This document shows, in pieces, positions 1 to 7,410 of a stretch of 40,495 nucleotides of DNA (position 1 is the stretch's first letter; every line of letters starts with the position of its first letter). Both the position numbers and the translations under genes were made by a program. The notes beneath the pieces were generated by a model. That model saw only the letters and a list, made by a program, of their open reading frames with translations. It ran no database searches and was not told the DNA's origin. Location of the stretch: positions 1 to 40,495 of IMG/VR virus record IMGVR_UViG_3300025012_000176, one strand, 5' to 3'. This DNA comes from a virus.

Positions 1-198
1 AGGAATGAAATTTGAGCTAAACTTACCAGGGAAAGAGGGATACAAGCGTGAAGACTTATTTATATGTTAGACTAAGTTGGTTATGGCTTATTTGAGCTAC
101 TTCCCTTTGCTTCAGTGTCGCGAAAGCAAGATTGCAAGACAGCCCCTTAATCAATGTAGGCTAGTTAGCTGCAATATAGCATAATTGTACGACAATAA
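1..198. other. Left non-coding region
   Basis: I see no convincing gene in this stretch. TTTGAGCTA occurs twice (about 11-20 and 89-98). The 11-mer TGTCGCGAAAG near 118 also occurs in the right non-coding region near 40371. It could hold an untranslated leader, an origin or control sites, but no consensus promoter is visible. Confidence 0.4.
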
Positions 199-230
199 AA
201 AGAACCGATTACGAAAGTAGTCGGTTCTTT
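199..230 (+). terminator. Hairpin with GAAA tetraloop before the first gene
   Basis: A continuous stem (one T-G wobble) closes on a GAAA loop, has an A-rich 5' arm and a T-rich 3' arm, and lies 20 bases before the first start codon. The following TATCTAAAAA also follows the hairpin near 8100, so this is probably the same kind of leader terminator or attenuator. No consensus promoter is visible before it. Confidence 0.6.
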
Positions 231-250
231 AATTATCTAAAAACAATCTT

Positions 251-430
251 ATGCAATCATTCGTGATTAAATGTTCGGCCAATGAGCTGAACGCAAAAAT
301 CATTGAAGTCTGGGGCACACAAATGTTAGCCGAACAAACCTACGCAAAAATGAAGGTTGACAAACAGCTAAAGAAAACAATGGAATCGTCGGTTTTGGCA
401 AAGTACGCCTTACAACAAGTACTGGGGTAA
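251..430 (+). CDS. Small hypothetical protein, 59 aa
   Basis: A short open frame starts with ATG just downstream of the 199-230 hairpin and ends before a second strong hairpin, so it forms its own transcription block. The product is lysine-rich and soluble, with no motif I recognise. There is no Shine-Dalgarno; the leader is A-rich, as in most genes of this genome. It is probably an early accessory protein. The call rests on start context, codon quality and block structure only. Confidence 0.5.
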   Translation: MQSFVIKCSANELNAKIIEVWGTQMLAEQTYAKMKVDKQLKKTMESSVLAKYALQQVLG

Positions 431-450
431 AAAATAAAAGTTATGTGCAA

Positions 451-498
451 GGGAAGGAGAATAAGGTCTCGTAACTCGCCTTATTCTTCCCCCCTTTT
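451..498 (+). terminator. Strong hairpin between the first two genes
   Basis: Arms 451-456 and 460-466 pair with 479-485 and 486-491 (6 + 7 bp with a 3-nt bulge), followed by CCC and TTTT. It reads as an intrinsic terminator or an RNA-processing hairpin between the genes at 251 and 507. Confidence 0.65.
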
Positions 499-506
499 AA
501 AATCAA

Positions 507-854
507 ATGAAAACAAAAAGAACTTATGAAGACCTTAGGGGAGTAGAAAAGGAATGCTTTGACCTACTGCACTCCAACCAGGGGGTAGTGGATGAGAACA
601 CAGAATGGTGTCTATCATTTTGGGGATATAAGCAAGCTATCTGCGGAGGGCTGATGGGGGCTATTAGGAAATACAAGCCTGAATCACTTACCAAATATCG
701 CAGAAATTTAATCTTTGACGGCCTAATCTTTCCTAGCGAAAAAAGCAAAGAGCATAGCGCAAAAATGGAACAGCAAAATCACAAACCAGAATATCTGCAC
801 AATCAGGAAGCAGACTGGAAACAAACATTTCAACGAACTAACCAATTAAATTAA
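507..854 (+). CDS. Hypothetical protein, 115 aa
   Basis: The ATG lies just after the T-tract of the preceding hairpin, with an A-rich leader and no Shine-Dalgarno. The product is soluble and charged. Its N-terminal 80 residues look like a compact fold (aromatic and cysteine residues near 34-47), and the tail is glutamine/asparagine-rich and hydrophilic. I do not recognise the family. It leads the block that continues with the lytic transglycosylase. The antisense open frame opposite it is a shadow. Confidence 0.6.
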   Translation: MKTKRTYEDLRGVEKECFDLLHSNQGVVDENTEWCLSFWGYKQAICGGLMGAIRKYKPESLTKYRRNLIFDGLIFPSEKSKEHSAKMEQQNHKPEYLHNQEADWKQTFQRTNQLN

Positions 855-876
855 AAATATAAAAATCCAACGGGTG

Positions 877-1455
877 ATGGAGCAACTCATCATGAGATTC
901 TACATCAAATTAAAACATGAACAGTTCAGATTAAAAAGAGAAAAGTATTTGCCTTACGTCCTATCAATCGCTTTAGCAGTTTTGGCAATATTATTTTTCC
1001 TTGAAGCAGTTAACACAGCTTTGGAGCCTCGCATAATCACAATCATCAATGAAGTTGGAGCTAAAGGGCAAGAAATTGAAAAAAATGCCCCTATTCCAAC
1101 GACTAGGGCATTGGACGACTCTATCGAAGGAAAAATCAGAAGAGAGTTTGGAGTTGAAGGAGAAATCGCTCTAGCAGTTTTCAAAGCAGAAAGCCGATTG
1201 AAAAACGATGCAATAAATTACAACTGCGAAGGTTATCCGAACGGAATTTGCCCAAAAGGTTTGGAACATAAAGCATGGTCAGTAGATTGCGGCATTGCAC
1301 AAATTAATACGCTTGGAAAAACTTGCCCGAAAGAATTATTTGACCCAGAAGTGAACATTAAAAAGGCGAAAGAAATGCACTCTAAAAGAGGTTTTCAGCC
1401 TTGGTACACGTTCAAAGATGGAGTTTATAAGAAATATTTAACAACAAATTTATGA
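877..1455 (+). CDS. Membrane-anchored lytic transglycosylase-like protein
   Basis: A lysine-rich N-terminus precedes one transmembrane segment (about residues 25-44). The C-terminal half resembles the SLT/lysozyme-like fold: the likely catalytic glutamate is in AVFKAESRL (about E105), followed by DCGIAQIN and a RGFQPW-type end. Such enzymes cleave peptidoglycan glycan strands. With a membrane anchor it should act on the wall from the outer face of the membrane, for lysis or DNA entry. Four cysteines suggest disulfides and export. It sits in the early block, far from the amidase at 37949. The start may instead be GTG 874 or ATG 892; 892 has GGAG nine bases upstream. Its TGA overlaps the next ATG (ATGA). 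Confidence 0.7.
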   Translation: MEQLIMRFYIKLKHEQFRLKREKYLPYVLSIALAVLAILFFLEAVNTALEPRIITIINEVGAKGQEIEKNAPIPTTRALDDSIEGKIRREFGVEGEIALAVFKAESRLKNDAINYNCEGYPNGICPKGLEHKAWSVDCGIAQINTLGKTCPKELFDPEVNIKKAKEMHSKRGFQPWYTFKDGVYKKYLTTNL

Positions 1456-1610
1456 ACAGCAAAGTAAACAGTGTCTTCAATTTATGTGAAGACTGGAACT
1501 CAAAAGACCTTCGCAGATTAATTTCAGAGCTGGAAGACTTAGCTGACAGAGTGGAAGAAATCGAGGAGGCAGACGAAGAAATGACACTTAATTCACTAGA
1601 TAGATTTTAA
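1452..1610 (+). CDS. Small acidic helical protein, 52 aa
   Basis: The start codon overlaps the stop of the transglycosylase (ATGA), which implies translational coupling. The product is strongly acidic and predicted helical, with heptad-like leucine, isoleucine and valine spacing between residues 16 and 42, so a short coiled coil is likely. No family is recognised. Tight packing and the absence of another candidate gene in the gap support it. Confidence 0.55.
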   Translation: MNSKVNSVFNLCEDWNSKDLRRLISELEDLADRVEEIEEADEEMTLNSLDRF

Positions 1611-1614
1611 ACTT

Positions 1615-1740
1615 ATGGAAAAAGAACAAATAGTTTCAGCTGGATATACAGCTCGCTATAATCCAGAAGAATTTAACCGAATTGAAGATGAGCAGGCTAA
1701 AAACTTTGCGCCAGATGAAGATAATTATTATGAATTTTAA
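1615..1740 (+). CDS. Very small acidic hypothetical protein, 41 aa
   Basis: The ATG lies four bases after the previous stop and the frame closes five bases before the Gp157-like gene. The product is acidic and tyrosine-rich at its end, with no motif. Spacing is operon-like. This is a weak call based only on position and frame. Confidence 0.4.
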   Translation: MEKEQIVSAGYTARYNPEEFNRIEDEQAKNFAPDEDNYYEF

Positions 1741-1745
1741 AAGTT

Positions 1746-2228
1746 ATGAGTACTGAAAAACTTTACGTTATTGCTGACGCTTTCAGCAAATTAGAAGAAA
1801 TGGTTGAAGACGACGCCACGCTTACAGAATATCTTGAAAACGTGCAGATGCAGCTTCAGGAAAAAGCTCAAAACGTAGTCATGTTTCAACAAAGTATTTT
1901 GAGAAGTACCGAAGCCATAGACAACGAGATTAAACGCCTTAGCGAGCTTAAAAAGCACCGAATAAACGCTGCTAATAGATTGAAAGAATATATTAAATGG
2001 GCAATGGAAAAAAATGGCATTGAAAAAATTGAAACAGACTTGTTCAAGTTAACATTTTTGAAATCAGAAACAGTGGAAGTGGTCGATGAATCCATTGTTC
2101 CTGAGGAGTTTATAGCAGTTAAATTAATTAAACAAGTAGACAAGCTTGCGATTAAAAAAGCCTTAAAAACTGGAATATCTATTCCAGGAGTGGCGATAAG
2201 TTCGCACCAGAATCTACAAATAAAGTAA
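1746..2228 (+). CDS. Gp157-like siphovirus protein
   Basis: The length (160 aa) and architecture fit the phage Gp157 family (PF05565-like). A helical coiled-coil N-terminal two thirds carries a KHRINAANRLKEYIKWAM-type segment, followed by a short beta-rich C-terminal part with VPEEFI and a KALKTG-like end. Members are usually next to phage recombination and ssDNA-binding genes and have been linked to protection against host nucleases; the role here is inferred. Its TAA overlaps the next ATG (TAATG), so it is coupled to the ssDNA-binding-like gene, the usual neighbourhood for this family. Confidence 0.75.
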   Translation: MSTEKLYVIADAFSKLEEMVEDDATLTEYLENVQMQLQEKAQNVVMFQQSILRSTEAIDNEIKRLSELKKHRINAANRLKEYIKWAMEKNGIEKIETDLFKLTFLKSETVEVVDESIVPEEFIAVKLIKQVDKLAIKKALKTGISIPGVAISSHQNLQIK

Positions 2229-2848
2229 TGATTACACAAGAATTGAAAGTTGAGAAAAAAGAAGCTAAGGGATTTGACCCATTGCCGGAAAATGTTTACC
2301 AGGTTGAAATTTTCGACATAAACCTCGAAAGCAAACCGACTTATGACACGCGCGGAAAGTCAGATGCAGAAAAGATTTACGAAAATGTTCTTAATTTCCA
2401 GTTTGTACTTTTGGGAGGGTTTGACAAAAAAGGAGAATCCTTGAGGGGACGCAGTGTTTTCCAAAATTTTGTTCCAACTTATCTATATATTAGCTCAAAG
2501 AAAGGAAAAAACCTGCTATATCAAATTATTGAAACAGTAATCAGACGAGAAATGACAGTGCAAGAAGAGGCTGAATGCGACGCAAGTTTCATTAATTCTT
2601 TAGTTGGACAGCAGGTGAGAGTTGTCGTTAAAAACACCACCAAGGATGACAAGACTTTTTCAAACATTGAATCATTCCTAACAATTGAGGAAGAAAAAAC
2701 TTCGTTGACCCATGAGGAAAGAGAAAAGGCAGTTATCAAAAAAGGAGTTGTTGAAGAAATGAATGAAATTGCAAAGGAAGAAGAAATTCCAACAATCAAT
2801 CTCTACGAAGAACAGGACGAGGTCAGAATTGAAAGCGTTCCTTTCTAG
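2228..2848 (+). CDS. DUF669-like ssDNA-binding protein (putative)
   Basis: The order is LPENVYQVEI near the N-terminus, a central beta-rich region, a VGQQVRVVVKNT strand, then a long acidic tail. This resembles phage single-stranded-DNA-binding proteins of the DUF669 type, which have an OB-like body and an acidic C-terminus. The last residues are acidic and end in PF, as in many SSB tails that recruit partner proteins. It would coat ssDNA during replication or recombination. It starts on the stop of the Gp157-like gene. Family assignment is from overall pattern, not a decisive motif. Confidence 0.5.
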   Translation: MITQELKVEKKEAKGFDPLPENVYQVEIFDINLESKPTYDTRGKSDAEKIYENVLNFQFVLLGGFDKKGESLRGRSVFQNFVPTYLYISSKKGKNLLYQIIETVIRREMTVQEEAECDASFINSLVGQQVRVVVKNTTKDDKTFSNIESFLTIEEEKTSLTHEEREKAVIKKGVVEEMNEIAKEEEIPTINLYEEQDEVRIESVPF

Positions 2849-2856
2849 TTTATTCC

Positions 2857-2876
2857 CTCAGCCCTTCTGGGTTGAG
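2857..2876 (+). other. Intergenic hairpin
   Basis: An 8-bp stem with one G-T wobble and a TTCT loop follows the SSB-like gene. There is no T-tract, so it is more likely an mRNA-processing or stability hairpin than a terminator. Confidence 0.45.
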
Positions 2877-2904
2877 ATGAGTAAATTATTAAAAAACAAA
2901 AACT

Positions 2905-3249
2905 ATGCAATCAATCGAAAGCCAAGCGGTGATTTCAGGAATTAGAGCCAAGGTCGATGGTTCTCTAGGACTATCTATCAGCACTCCTGAACTTAGTCCA
3001 GATGAAAAAGTGATGTTCATGTCCCTTCAAAATTTAAACGTCAAGATGACCATTGAGCCAATTGACACGCCGAGCAAGGGCAAGAAAAAAGTAGAGAAAG
3101 GTATGGAAGGTAAAACACAAAGCGAAAGGCTCTACAACGTAATTTTTGTCTACTACAAGCAAGTTAATTCAGCCGAAGAGTGGGAAACTTTTTACAAAAG
3201 ACATACTGAAGCATTAATAGACCAATACAAAGCTAAATTAGAAAGATAA
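2905..3249 (+). CDS. Conserved phage replication-region protein, 114 aa
   Basis: The ATG follows an A-rich leader after the 2857 hairpin. The layout is a beta-rich N-terminal half (ISGIRAKVDGSLGLSIST), a basic linker, then a helical C-terminal half with SERLYNVIFVYYKQV and a terminal helix. I recall similar small proteins beside ssDNA-binding and replication genes in other phages, but no function is established. Its position between the SSB-like and initiator-like genes suggests replication or recombination. An alternative frame starting at 2763 is a shadow. Confidence 0.6.
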   Translation: MQSIESQAVISGIRAKVDGSLGLSISTPELSPDEKVMFMSLQNLNVKMTIEPIDTPSKGKKKVEKGMEGKTQSERLYNVIFVYYKQVNSAEEWETFYKRHTEALIDQYKAKLER

Positions 3250-3265
3250 AAACTAAATAGAAAAG

Positions 3266-3298
3266 AACGTGTGAAAAGTTAAAAGATAGTCATACGTT
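3266..3298 (+). other. Hairpin before the replication gene
   Basis: Eight base pairs (3266-3273 with 3291-3298, one wobble) enclose a 17-nt A-rich loop, shortly before the GTG start of the next gene. It could affect translation initiation. No T-tract. Confidence 0.4.
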
Positions 3299-3314
3299 TG
3301 ATTCAAAAATAAAT

Positions 3315-4034
3315 GTGAAAAGAAACACTAATGGCGCTACTGTTTGGGCTAGAAAAACAGTCGAGAGTGATGTGTTTTTCTCTAAGCCAGACAAGTGGTT
3401 CAAAGTATGGTTTTACATAATTTCTCATGTCAATTACGCCGACTGTAAAGAATTAAAAAAGGGTGAGAATTTCATGACCTATTCCGAAATAATGCTTTAT
3501 ACAAAGGCTACAAAAGATCAAATTGATAAGTTCATGCGTTGGGCGAAAGCAGACGACATGATAGCGACACGTAAGACGACACGCGGAATGGTCATTACAG
3601 TGCTTAACTACGCCAAATATCAGACAATGGATAATTACAAAAGCGATATGGAAAGCGTAAAGGAGACGACAGCAAGACGACAGCAAGACGACACTATAAA
3701 AGAAGAAATAAAGAAATTAAGAATTAAAGAATCTATTATAAGTCGCTTCGCTCCACCCACACTTGAAGAAGTAAAAAAATACTGCACGGAAAGAAACAAT
3801 GGAGTTAATTCTGATAAGTGGCATAACTTTTATTCCGCTAAGGGTTGGATGGTTGGAAAAAACAAAATGAAAGACTGGAAAGCCGCAGTTAGGACTTGGG
3901 AGGAAAAGAAAGAAAAATCCTATACCGAGAAGGAACTACCAAAAATAGAGGAGTTTTCCGAAGAGCAGCGCAAAAATAATCTTGAGGCATTAGCAAAAAT
4001 TAAACTTAATTTCCAAAAAAATGAACTTAATTAA
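3315..4034 (+). CDS. Replication initiator-like protein (winged helix)
   Basis: The N-terminal 110 residues have the look of a phage replisome-organiser winged helix: GATVWARKTVESDVF, KPDKWFKVWFYIISHVNY, a TYSEI helix and a TTRGMVITVLNYAKYQ wing. A charged linker leads to a C-terminal domain with WHNFYSAKGWMVGKNKMKDW, a motif common at the end of phage replication initiators and helicase-loader-like proteins. It would bind the phage origin and recruit the replicative helicase. No helicase or polymerase gene is visible, so replication must rely on the host. GTG start; the nearby out-of-frame ATG overlaps TGA. Confidence 0.65.
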   Translation: MKRNTNGATVWARKTVESDVFFSKPDKWFKVWFYIISHVNYADCKELKKGENFMTYSEIMLYTKATKDQIDKFMRWAKADDMIATRKTTRGMVITVLNYAKYQTMDNYKSDMESVKETTARRQQDDTIKEEIKKLRIKESIISRFAPPTLEEVKKYCTERNNGVNSDKWHNFYSAKGWMVGKNKMKDWKAAVRTWEEKKEKSYTEKELPKIEEFSEEQRKNNLEALAKIKLNFQKNELN

Positions 4035-4052
4035 ATTATTTAAAAAAACAAG

Positions 4053-4370
4053 ATGAAAAAACAACAAGCATTCCGACACGGAGAAATCTTATTTCTCAAA
4101 GTTAGCAAAATTCCGAAAGGACTAAAAGAAACTAAGACTAATATGTTGATGTCAGGTTCTCATGGCAACGCTCATACTTTTGATACCGGTAAAATATATC
4201 TAGTAAAAGAAAGTGATTTTGTGTTTGGATATTTTAAAGCTAAAAACACAAATCTTTTGCACCCAGAACATAGTCCTAAAATTGGTGATGCTAAATTGCC
4301 TAATGGAAATTACCAATTAATTAAACAGCAAGAATTCACGCCGCAGGGACTTATACCCGTAGTTGACTAA
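4053..4370 (+). CDS. Small HAH/HPEH protein, partner of the repeat protein
   Basis: A compact 105-aa protein in this order: FRHGEILFLKV, IPKGLKE, a GNAHTFD loop, LLHPEHSP, and LPNGNYQLIKQQEFTP. I recognise this pattern from short phage and bacterial proteins that lie beside DUF6745-type genes; their function is unknown to me. Conserved histidines and a glutamate (HAH, HPEH) could bind metal or form an active site. It lies 20 bases upstream of the repeat protein with the same A-rich leader, so the two are probably co-transcribed and act together. Confidence 0.55.
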   Translation: MKKQQAFRHGEILFLKVSKIPKGLKETKTNMLMSGSHGNAHTFDTGKIYLVKESDFVFGYFKAKNTNLLHPEHSPKIGDAKLPNGNYQLIKQQEFTPQGLIPVVD

Positions 4371-4390
4371 TAAAAATAAATTAAAAAAAT

Positions 4391-5779
4391 ATGCAACGAA
4401 TAGAAAAACTTACAAAAAAACAAGAAGTAGCAATGATGTCATATCGAGATATGTGGATTGAAAAAGGACTTCAAACAGGAGAAACAGATTGGGACACTTT
4501 TGATAAATATATGCCTATTTGTTATGAAAAAGCTGGCTTAACTTATCCTAAAAATATTATTAGGGTTAATTCTCCGTTAGTTGGGGGGTTGGCAGCATCT
4601 GTAGCGGAAGCAATTCTAAGAAAAAAACGCGATGCTGTTGACGATGCTGTTGACGATGCTGTTGACGATGCTGTTGACGATGCTGTTGGCGATGCTGTTC
4701 GCGATGCTGTTGGCGGTGCTGTTCGCGGTGCTGTTGGCGATGCTGTTCGCGGTGCTGTTGGCGATGCTGTTGGCGATGCTGTTGGCGATGCTGTTCGCGA
4801 TGCTATTGACGATGCTGTTGGCGGTGCTGTTCGCGGTGCTGTTGGCGATGCTGTTCGCGGTGCTGTTCGCGGTGCTGTTGACGGTGCTGTTCGCGATGCT
4901 ATTGACGATGCTGTTGGCGGTGCTGTTGGCGGTGCTGTTCGCGATGCTATTGACGATGCTGTTGGCGGTGCTGTTGACGATGCTGTTCGCGGTGCTGTTC
5001 GCGGTGCTGTTGACGATGCTGTTCGCGATGCTATTGACGATGCTGTTGGCGGTGCTGTTGACGGTGCTGTTGGCGGTGCTGTTACAACAGCAATTAACAT
5101 TGCAAAAAAAGCAGGAGTTAATTTTAGTTGGCATTATTGGCTGGGCGGTCAATTTTGGGTCGGTGGGTGGTATTGGGGGGTTGCATTTTCTAATTTCTTC
5201 TTCGATATTTGCAAATTGAAATTATCAAAAGACATTATGGACAGAGCACTAGCGTACCGCAAAGTATGCGAATCAGTAAATTATATCTGGCCTAATAGGG
5301 ATTTTGTGATGGTATGTGCTAGACCCACAAAAATAAATCGCGATGAACAAGGGAGACTTCATTCAGAAACAGAAAAATCAATCGAATATCCTGATGGATG
5401 GGGGTTATATCATTTGCATGGGGTAAGATTTGAAAAAGAATGGCTTGATAAGATCGTGAATGACGAAATGACACCCGATGAAATTTTTGCGATTGATAAT
5501 ATCGAACACCGAAGAATTGCTTACGAATACATGGATAAATCAAAAATGCTTCAACTAAAAGATTATAAGATCTTAGACGAACAGCTTGATAGCAAAGGAA
5601 ATATGATGAAAGTGATCTCTTTTACAGTTCAAAACATGGACGAGCCGCTTAAATTCTATAATTGTTTTTGTCCTTCGACAGGCAGGGAATATTTTATAGG
5701 TACGGATAAAAATACTTGCGTAAAAGCAAAGGCGCAATCTTTTGGCTTGGAAGATGTGGAGTTTATTAATGAGTGGTAA
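4391..5779 (+). CDS. DUF6745-like protein with a tetrapeptide repeat region
   Basis: There are three parts. Residues 1-80 are a helical head ending in SPLVGGLAASVAEAIL. Residues 81-231 are about 38 copies of a four-residue unit, (D/G)-A-(V/I)-(D/G/R), encoded by a 12-bp DNA repeat. Residues 232-462 are a C-terminal domain with aromatic WHYWLGGQFWVGGWYW, then YPDGWGLYHLHGVRF and a DEPLKFYNCFCPSTGREYF-type end, resembling DUF6745. I recall xSVx-like repeats in this family, so the repeat is probably a natural spacer or stalk of variable length. Unit changes keep frame, so length can vary by slippage. Function is unknown; its partner is probably the gene at 4053. Long open frames in other frames and on the other strand arise from the repeat. 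Confidence 0.65.
   Translation: MQRIEKLTKKQEVAMMSYRDMWIEKGLQTGETDWDTFDKYMPICYEKAGLTYPKNIIRVNSPLVGGLAASVAEAILRKKRDAVDDAVDDAVDDAVDDAVGDAVRDAVGGAVRGAVGDAVRGAVGDAVGDAVGDAVRDAIDDAVGGAVRGAVGDAVRGAVRGAVDGAVRDAIDDAVGGAVGGAVRDAIDDAVGGAVDDAVRGAVRGAVDDAVRDAIDDAVGGAVDGAVGGAVTTAINIAKKAGVNFSWHYWLGGQFWVGGWYWGVAFSNFFFDICKLKLSKDIMDRALAYRKVCESVNYIWPNRDFVMVCARPTKINRDEQGRLHSETEKSIEYPDGWGLYHLHGVRFEKEWLDKIVNDEMTPDEIFAIDNIEHRRIAYEYMDKSKMLQLKDYKILDEQLDSKGNMMKVISFTVQNMDEPLKFYNCFCPSTGREYFIGTDKNTCVKAKAQSFGLEDVEFINEW
4631..5083 (+). repeat. 12-bp tandem repeat array (about 38 units)
   Basis: Units are variants of GATGCTGTTGAC: 37 full units plus 9 bases. Codons 1 and 4 vary (GAT/GGT; GAC/GGC/CGC), while GCT and GTT are nearly fixed. 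A longer block, with ATT replacing GTT, recurs four times at unequal spacing, so the array grew by duplication of multi-unit segments. The bias for GCT and GTT codons is far stronger than in flanking DNA. Confidence 0.95.
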
Positions 5780-5801
5780 TTGTTAAAAAATAACAAGCAA
5801 A

Positions 5802-5838
5802 AACTCCCTGTGGATTGTCGAGGAAACCATAGGGAGTT
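5802..5838 (+). other. Intergenic hairpin after the repeat-protein gene
   Basis: Arms 5802-5813 and 5827-5838 pair over eight contiguous bases plus an inner TGG/CCA. It lies between the repeat protein and the next ATG at 5852, with no T-tract directly after it. It supports the ATG start over an upstream TTG, because the longer frame would run through the hairpin. Confidence 0.55.
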
Positions 5839-5851
5839 CACAAAAACTTTT

Positions 5852-6115
5852 ATGAAATTACCTTCAGAAGAAATTCGTTTAATTTGGCAGGAGATGAAAG
5901 AAAAAGAAAGATTATTCAAAAGTGAGAATGATTGGAATTCGAAAAGATATAATGAACTTGCTGAAAAATTTGAAGATGTAGATATTCTTTTCGGTCACGA
6001 ATCAACTCTAGACAAAGCAATAATATATTTCCTAGACCAGCGTTTTTTAAATCAACAAAAACTAATAACAAAATCAAATGAGCCATCTAACCTTCGCAGT
6101 ACCGAAAGTGCTTAG
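5852..6115 (+). CDS. Hypothetical protein, 87 aa
   Basis: I prefer ATG 5852, after the hairpin, to the in-frame TTG at 5780. The product begins MKLPSEEIRLIWQEM and is helical and highly charged (KEKERL, ERYNE-like patterns). It probably forms a small helical bundle. No family recognised. Its last 38 bases overlap the start of the NinG/HNH-like gene, so the two are probably coupled. Confidence 0.5.
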   Translation: MKLPSEEIRLIWQEMKEKERLFKSENDWNSKRYNELAEKFEDVDILFGHESTLDKAIIYFLDQRFLNQQKLITKSNEPSNLRSTESA

Positions 6116-6578
6116 CGTCAAGAAACCTCCGAAGCAACTTAAAAGGACTGCATTCAAAAGCAAACCGACCAAGCTAAAAAAAAGAAGGACTAAAGCGGAC
6201 TGGACGAATGAAGACTGGCGACACGAAGCAGTAGAGTGGGCGAAAAAGATTGCTAAACACCTTGCAGGGTATGTTTGTTGCAAATGCGGAAACTCAGCCG
6301 AAATGGAAAAGCAGCAGCATGGCTCTCACATCTTGCCCGAAGGAAAATTTCACCGCATGAGCGTCATAGTCGAGAACATCATGGATCAATGCGCCAGATG
6401 CCACTTTGATTGGCACGAAAATCCGCTGGCTCAAAAAAAATGGTTTGAAGAAAAGTTCCCTGGGAAATACGAACAGTTAAAAGCCATGGACGCGGAATTT
6501 AAAAAAGATCACATCAAACCGAACTACAAGCAAATCCACGACGACCTCAAAGCAGAATATGACTCGCTCATAAATTGA
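6078..6578 (+). CDS. NinG/HNH-like recombination nuclease (putative)
   Basis: A very basic N-terminus (KKPPKQLKRTAFKSK and KKRRTK) precedes a helix and a zinc-site core: CCKCG, a GSHILPEGKFHRM stretch, then DQCARCHFDWHENP. Paired CxxC motifs around a histidine with a terminal H..WH resemble HNH nucleases and the lambda NinG/Rap group, which process recombination junctions. In the replication/recombination block such a job is plausible. Motif order supports an HNH-type zinc fold more firmly than NinG itself. It overlaps the upstream gene in another frame. Confidence 0.6.
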   Translation: MSHLTFAVPKVLSVKKPPKQLKRTAFKSKPTKLKKRRTKADWTNEDWRHEAVEWAKKIAKHLAGYVCCKCGNSAEMEKQQHGSHILPEGKFHRMSVIVENIMDQCARCHFDWHENPLAQKKWFEEKFPGKYEQLKAMDAEFKKDHIKPNYKQIHDDLKAEYDSLIN

Positions 6579-6705
6579 CCTAGGGTGATGAACTGACACG
6601 AGATGATATCAGTACTCCACTATCACATACAACAGGCAACCTTGGCGAGCAGGTGAAGCCACAGAAGAAGTGAGATGTTAAATCTAATCAACTAAAAACA
6701 AAAAC

Positions 6706-6999
6706 ATGTACCTAGAATTAAAAGACCCATACAAAACTCTTCCAAGGTATGGTTATCAGATGATTGGGACAAGTAACCAATTTAGAAGACACACCAGTTT
6801 CAATGTTTGGTTTCACGCAATAGTCCAGCACGACAATCAAGGCATAAAAATTCATCAAGATTATTCCAAAGCAGAACGGGATTTCTATAAAAACCATAAA
6901 ACAAATCAGAAAAGCGAATATCTCGCATGGGAAACGGAAAGACTGAAAGAATTTGAGGAATTTGAACCTAAATGGTGGGAGTTCTGGAAGAATAATTAA
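6706..6999 (+). CDS. Hypothetical protein, 97 aa
   Basis: The ATG follows an A-rich leader after a 127-bp gene-free gap in which I see nothing convincing. The product is rich in aromatics, lysine and glutamate (YKTLPRYGYQMIG, DYSKAERDFYKNHK) and ends in WWEFWKNN. Probably a soluble alpha/beta protein. No family recognised; it opens a run of small accessory genes with similar leaders. Confidence 0.55.
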   Translation: MYLELKDPYKTLPRYGYQMIGTSNQFRRHTSFNVWFHAIVQHDNQGIKIHQDYSKAERDFYKNHKTNQKSEYLAWETERLKEFEEFEPKWWEFWKNN

Positions 7000-7015
7000 C
7001 AAAATTAATAAAAAT

Positions 7016-7204
7016 ATGAAAGTACGCAAACATGGAATTTTTACAGAAAACTATTCGGTATCATGGGGAATAGGTGGGTCAACACTTAATGGGAATGGAA
7101 CAGGATATGCGTGGATAAGAGTAAATTTGCCATTTATAGATAAATATTTCACATCTACAGCATGGAAAATAGGAAATGGAGATAACGGAGACAGGACATA
7201 CTAA
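7016..7204 (+). CDS. Small hypothetical protein, 62 aa
   Basis: The internal ATG at 7016 fits better than an upstream in-frame ATG at 6953, which would overlap the previous gene by 47 bases. The sequence is glycine-, asparagine- and threonine-rich (WGIGGSTLNGNGTGYAW), suggesting a small beta-rich fold. No motif identified. Leader ATAAAAAT, no Shine-Dalgarno. Confidence 0.45.
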   Translation: MKVRKHGIFTENYSVSWGIGGSTLNGNGTGYAWIRVNLPFIDKYFTSTAWKIGNGDNGDRTY

Positions 7205-7226
7205 TTAACCAAACAAGTAAAATAAT

Positions 7227-7406
7227 ATGGACAATGAAGTTTTTTATATAGTAGTAGGTAGGGGATATGATGTCACAGTTGCTTGTGCCCAATGGTTTGA
7301 TTTACCAGACTACGACTTGGTAGTTGATAAGCACTTTGAAACAGAAGCAGATGCTAGAGGCCTACAATTAGAATATCTATTAGAGCAGGGATTATTAAAA
7401 ATATAA
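7227..7406 (+). CDS. Small hypothetical protein, 59 aa
   Basis: It starts with ATG after an A-rich leader and stops four bases before the next gene. The product is acidic and looks alpha/beta: VFYIVVGRGYDVTVA strands, then a helix EADARGLQLEYLLEQ. No family recognised. Tight spacing with the following zinc-binding gene supports it. Confidence 0.5.
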   Translation: MDNEVFYIVVGRGYDVTVACAQWFDLPDYDLVVDKHFETEADARGLQLEYLLEQGLLKI

Positions 7407-7410
7407 AACT

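Noticed and set aside
2763-2945. Short open frame between the SSB-like gene and the next gene
   Set aside because: It overlaps the end of one gene and the hairpin and start of the next, in a poor frame; a shadow.
4631-5083. Possible CRISPR array
   Set aside because: Units are 12 bp, contiguous and coding, with no spacers and no cas genes.
4543-5219. Long open frames in other frames and on the minus strand across the repeat (leucine-rich, serine/alanine-rich)
   Set aside because: They result from the 12-bp repeat, which is in frame in every reading frame; only the frame with flanking conserved domains is coding.
6579-6705. tRNA or small gene in the gap after the NinG/HNH-like gene
   Set aside because: Only short imperfect stems (TGATA/TATCA, TGGC/GCCA) and no full tRNA or open frame could be found.
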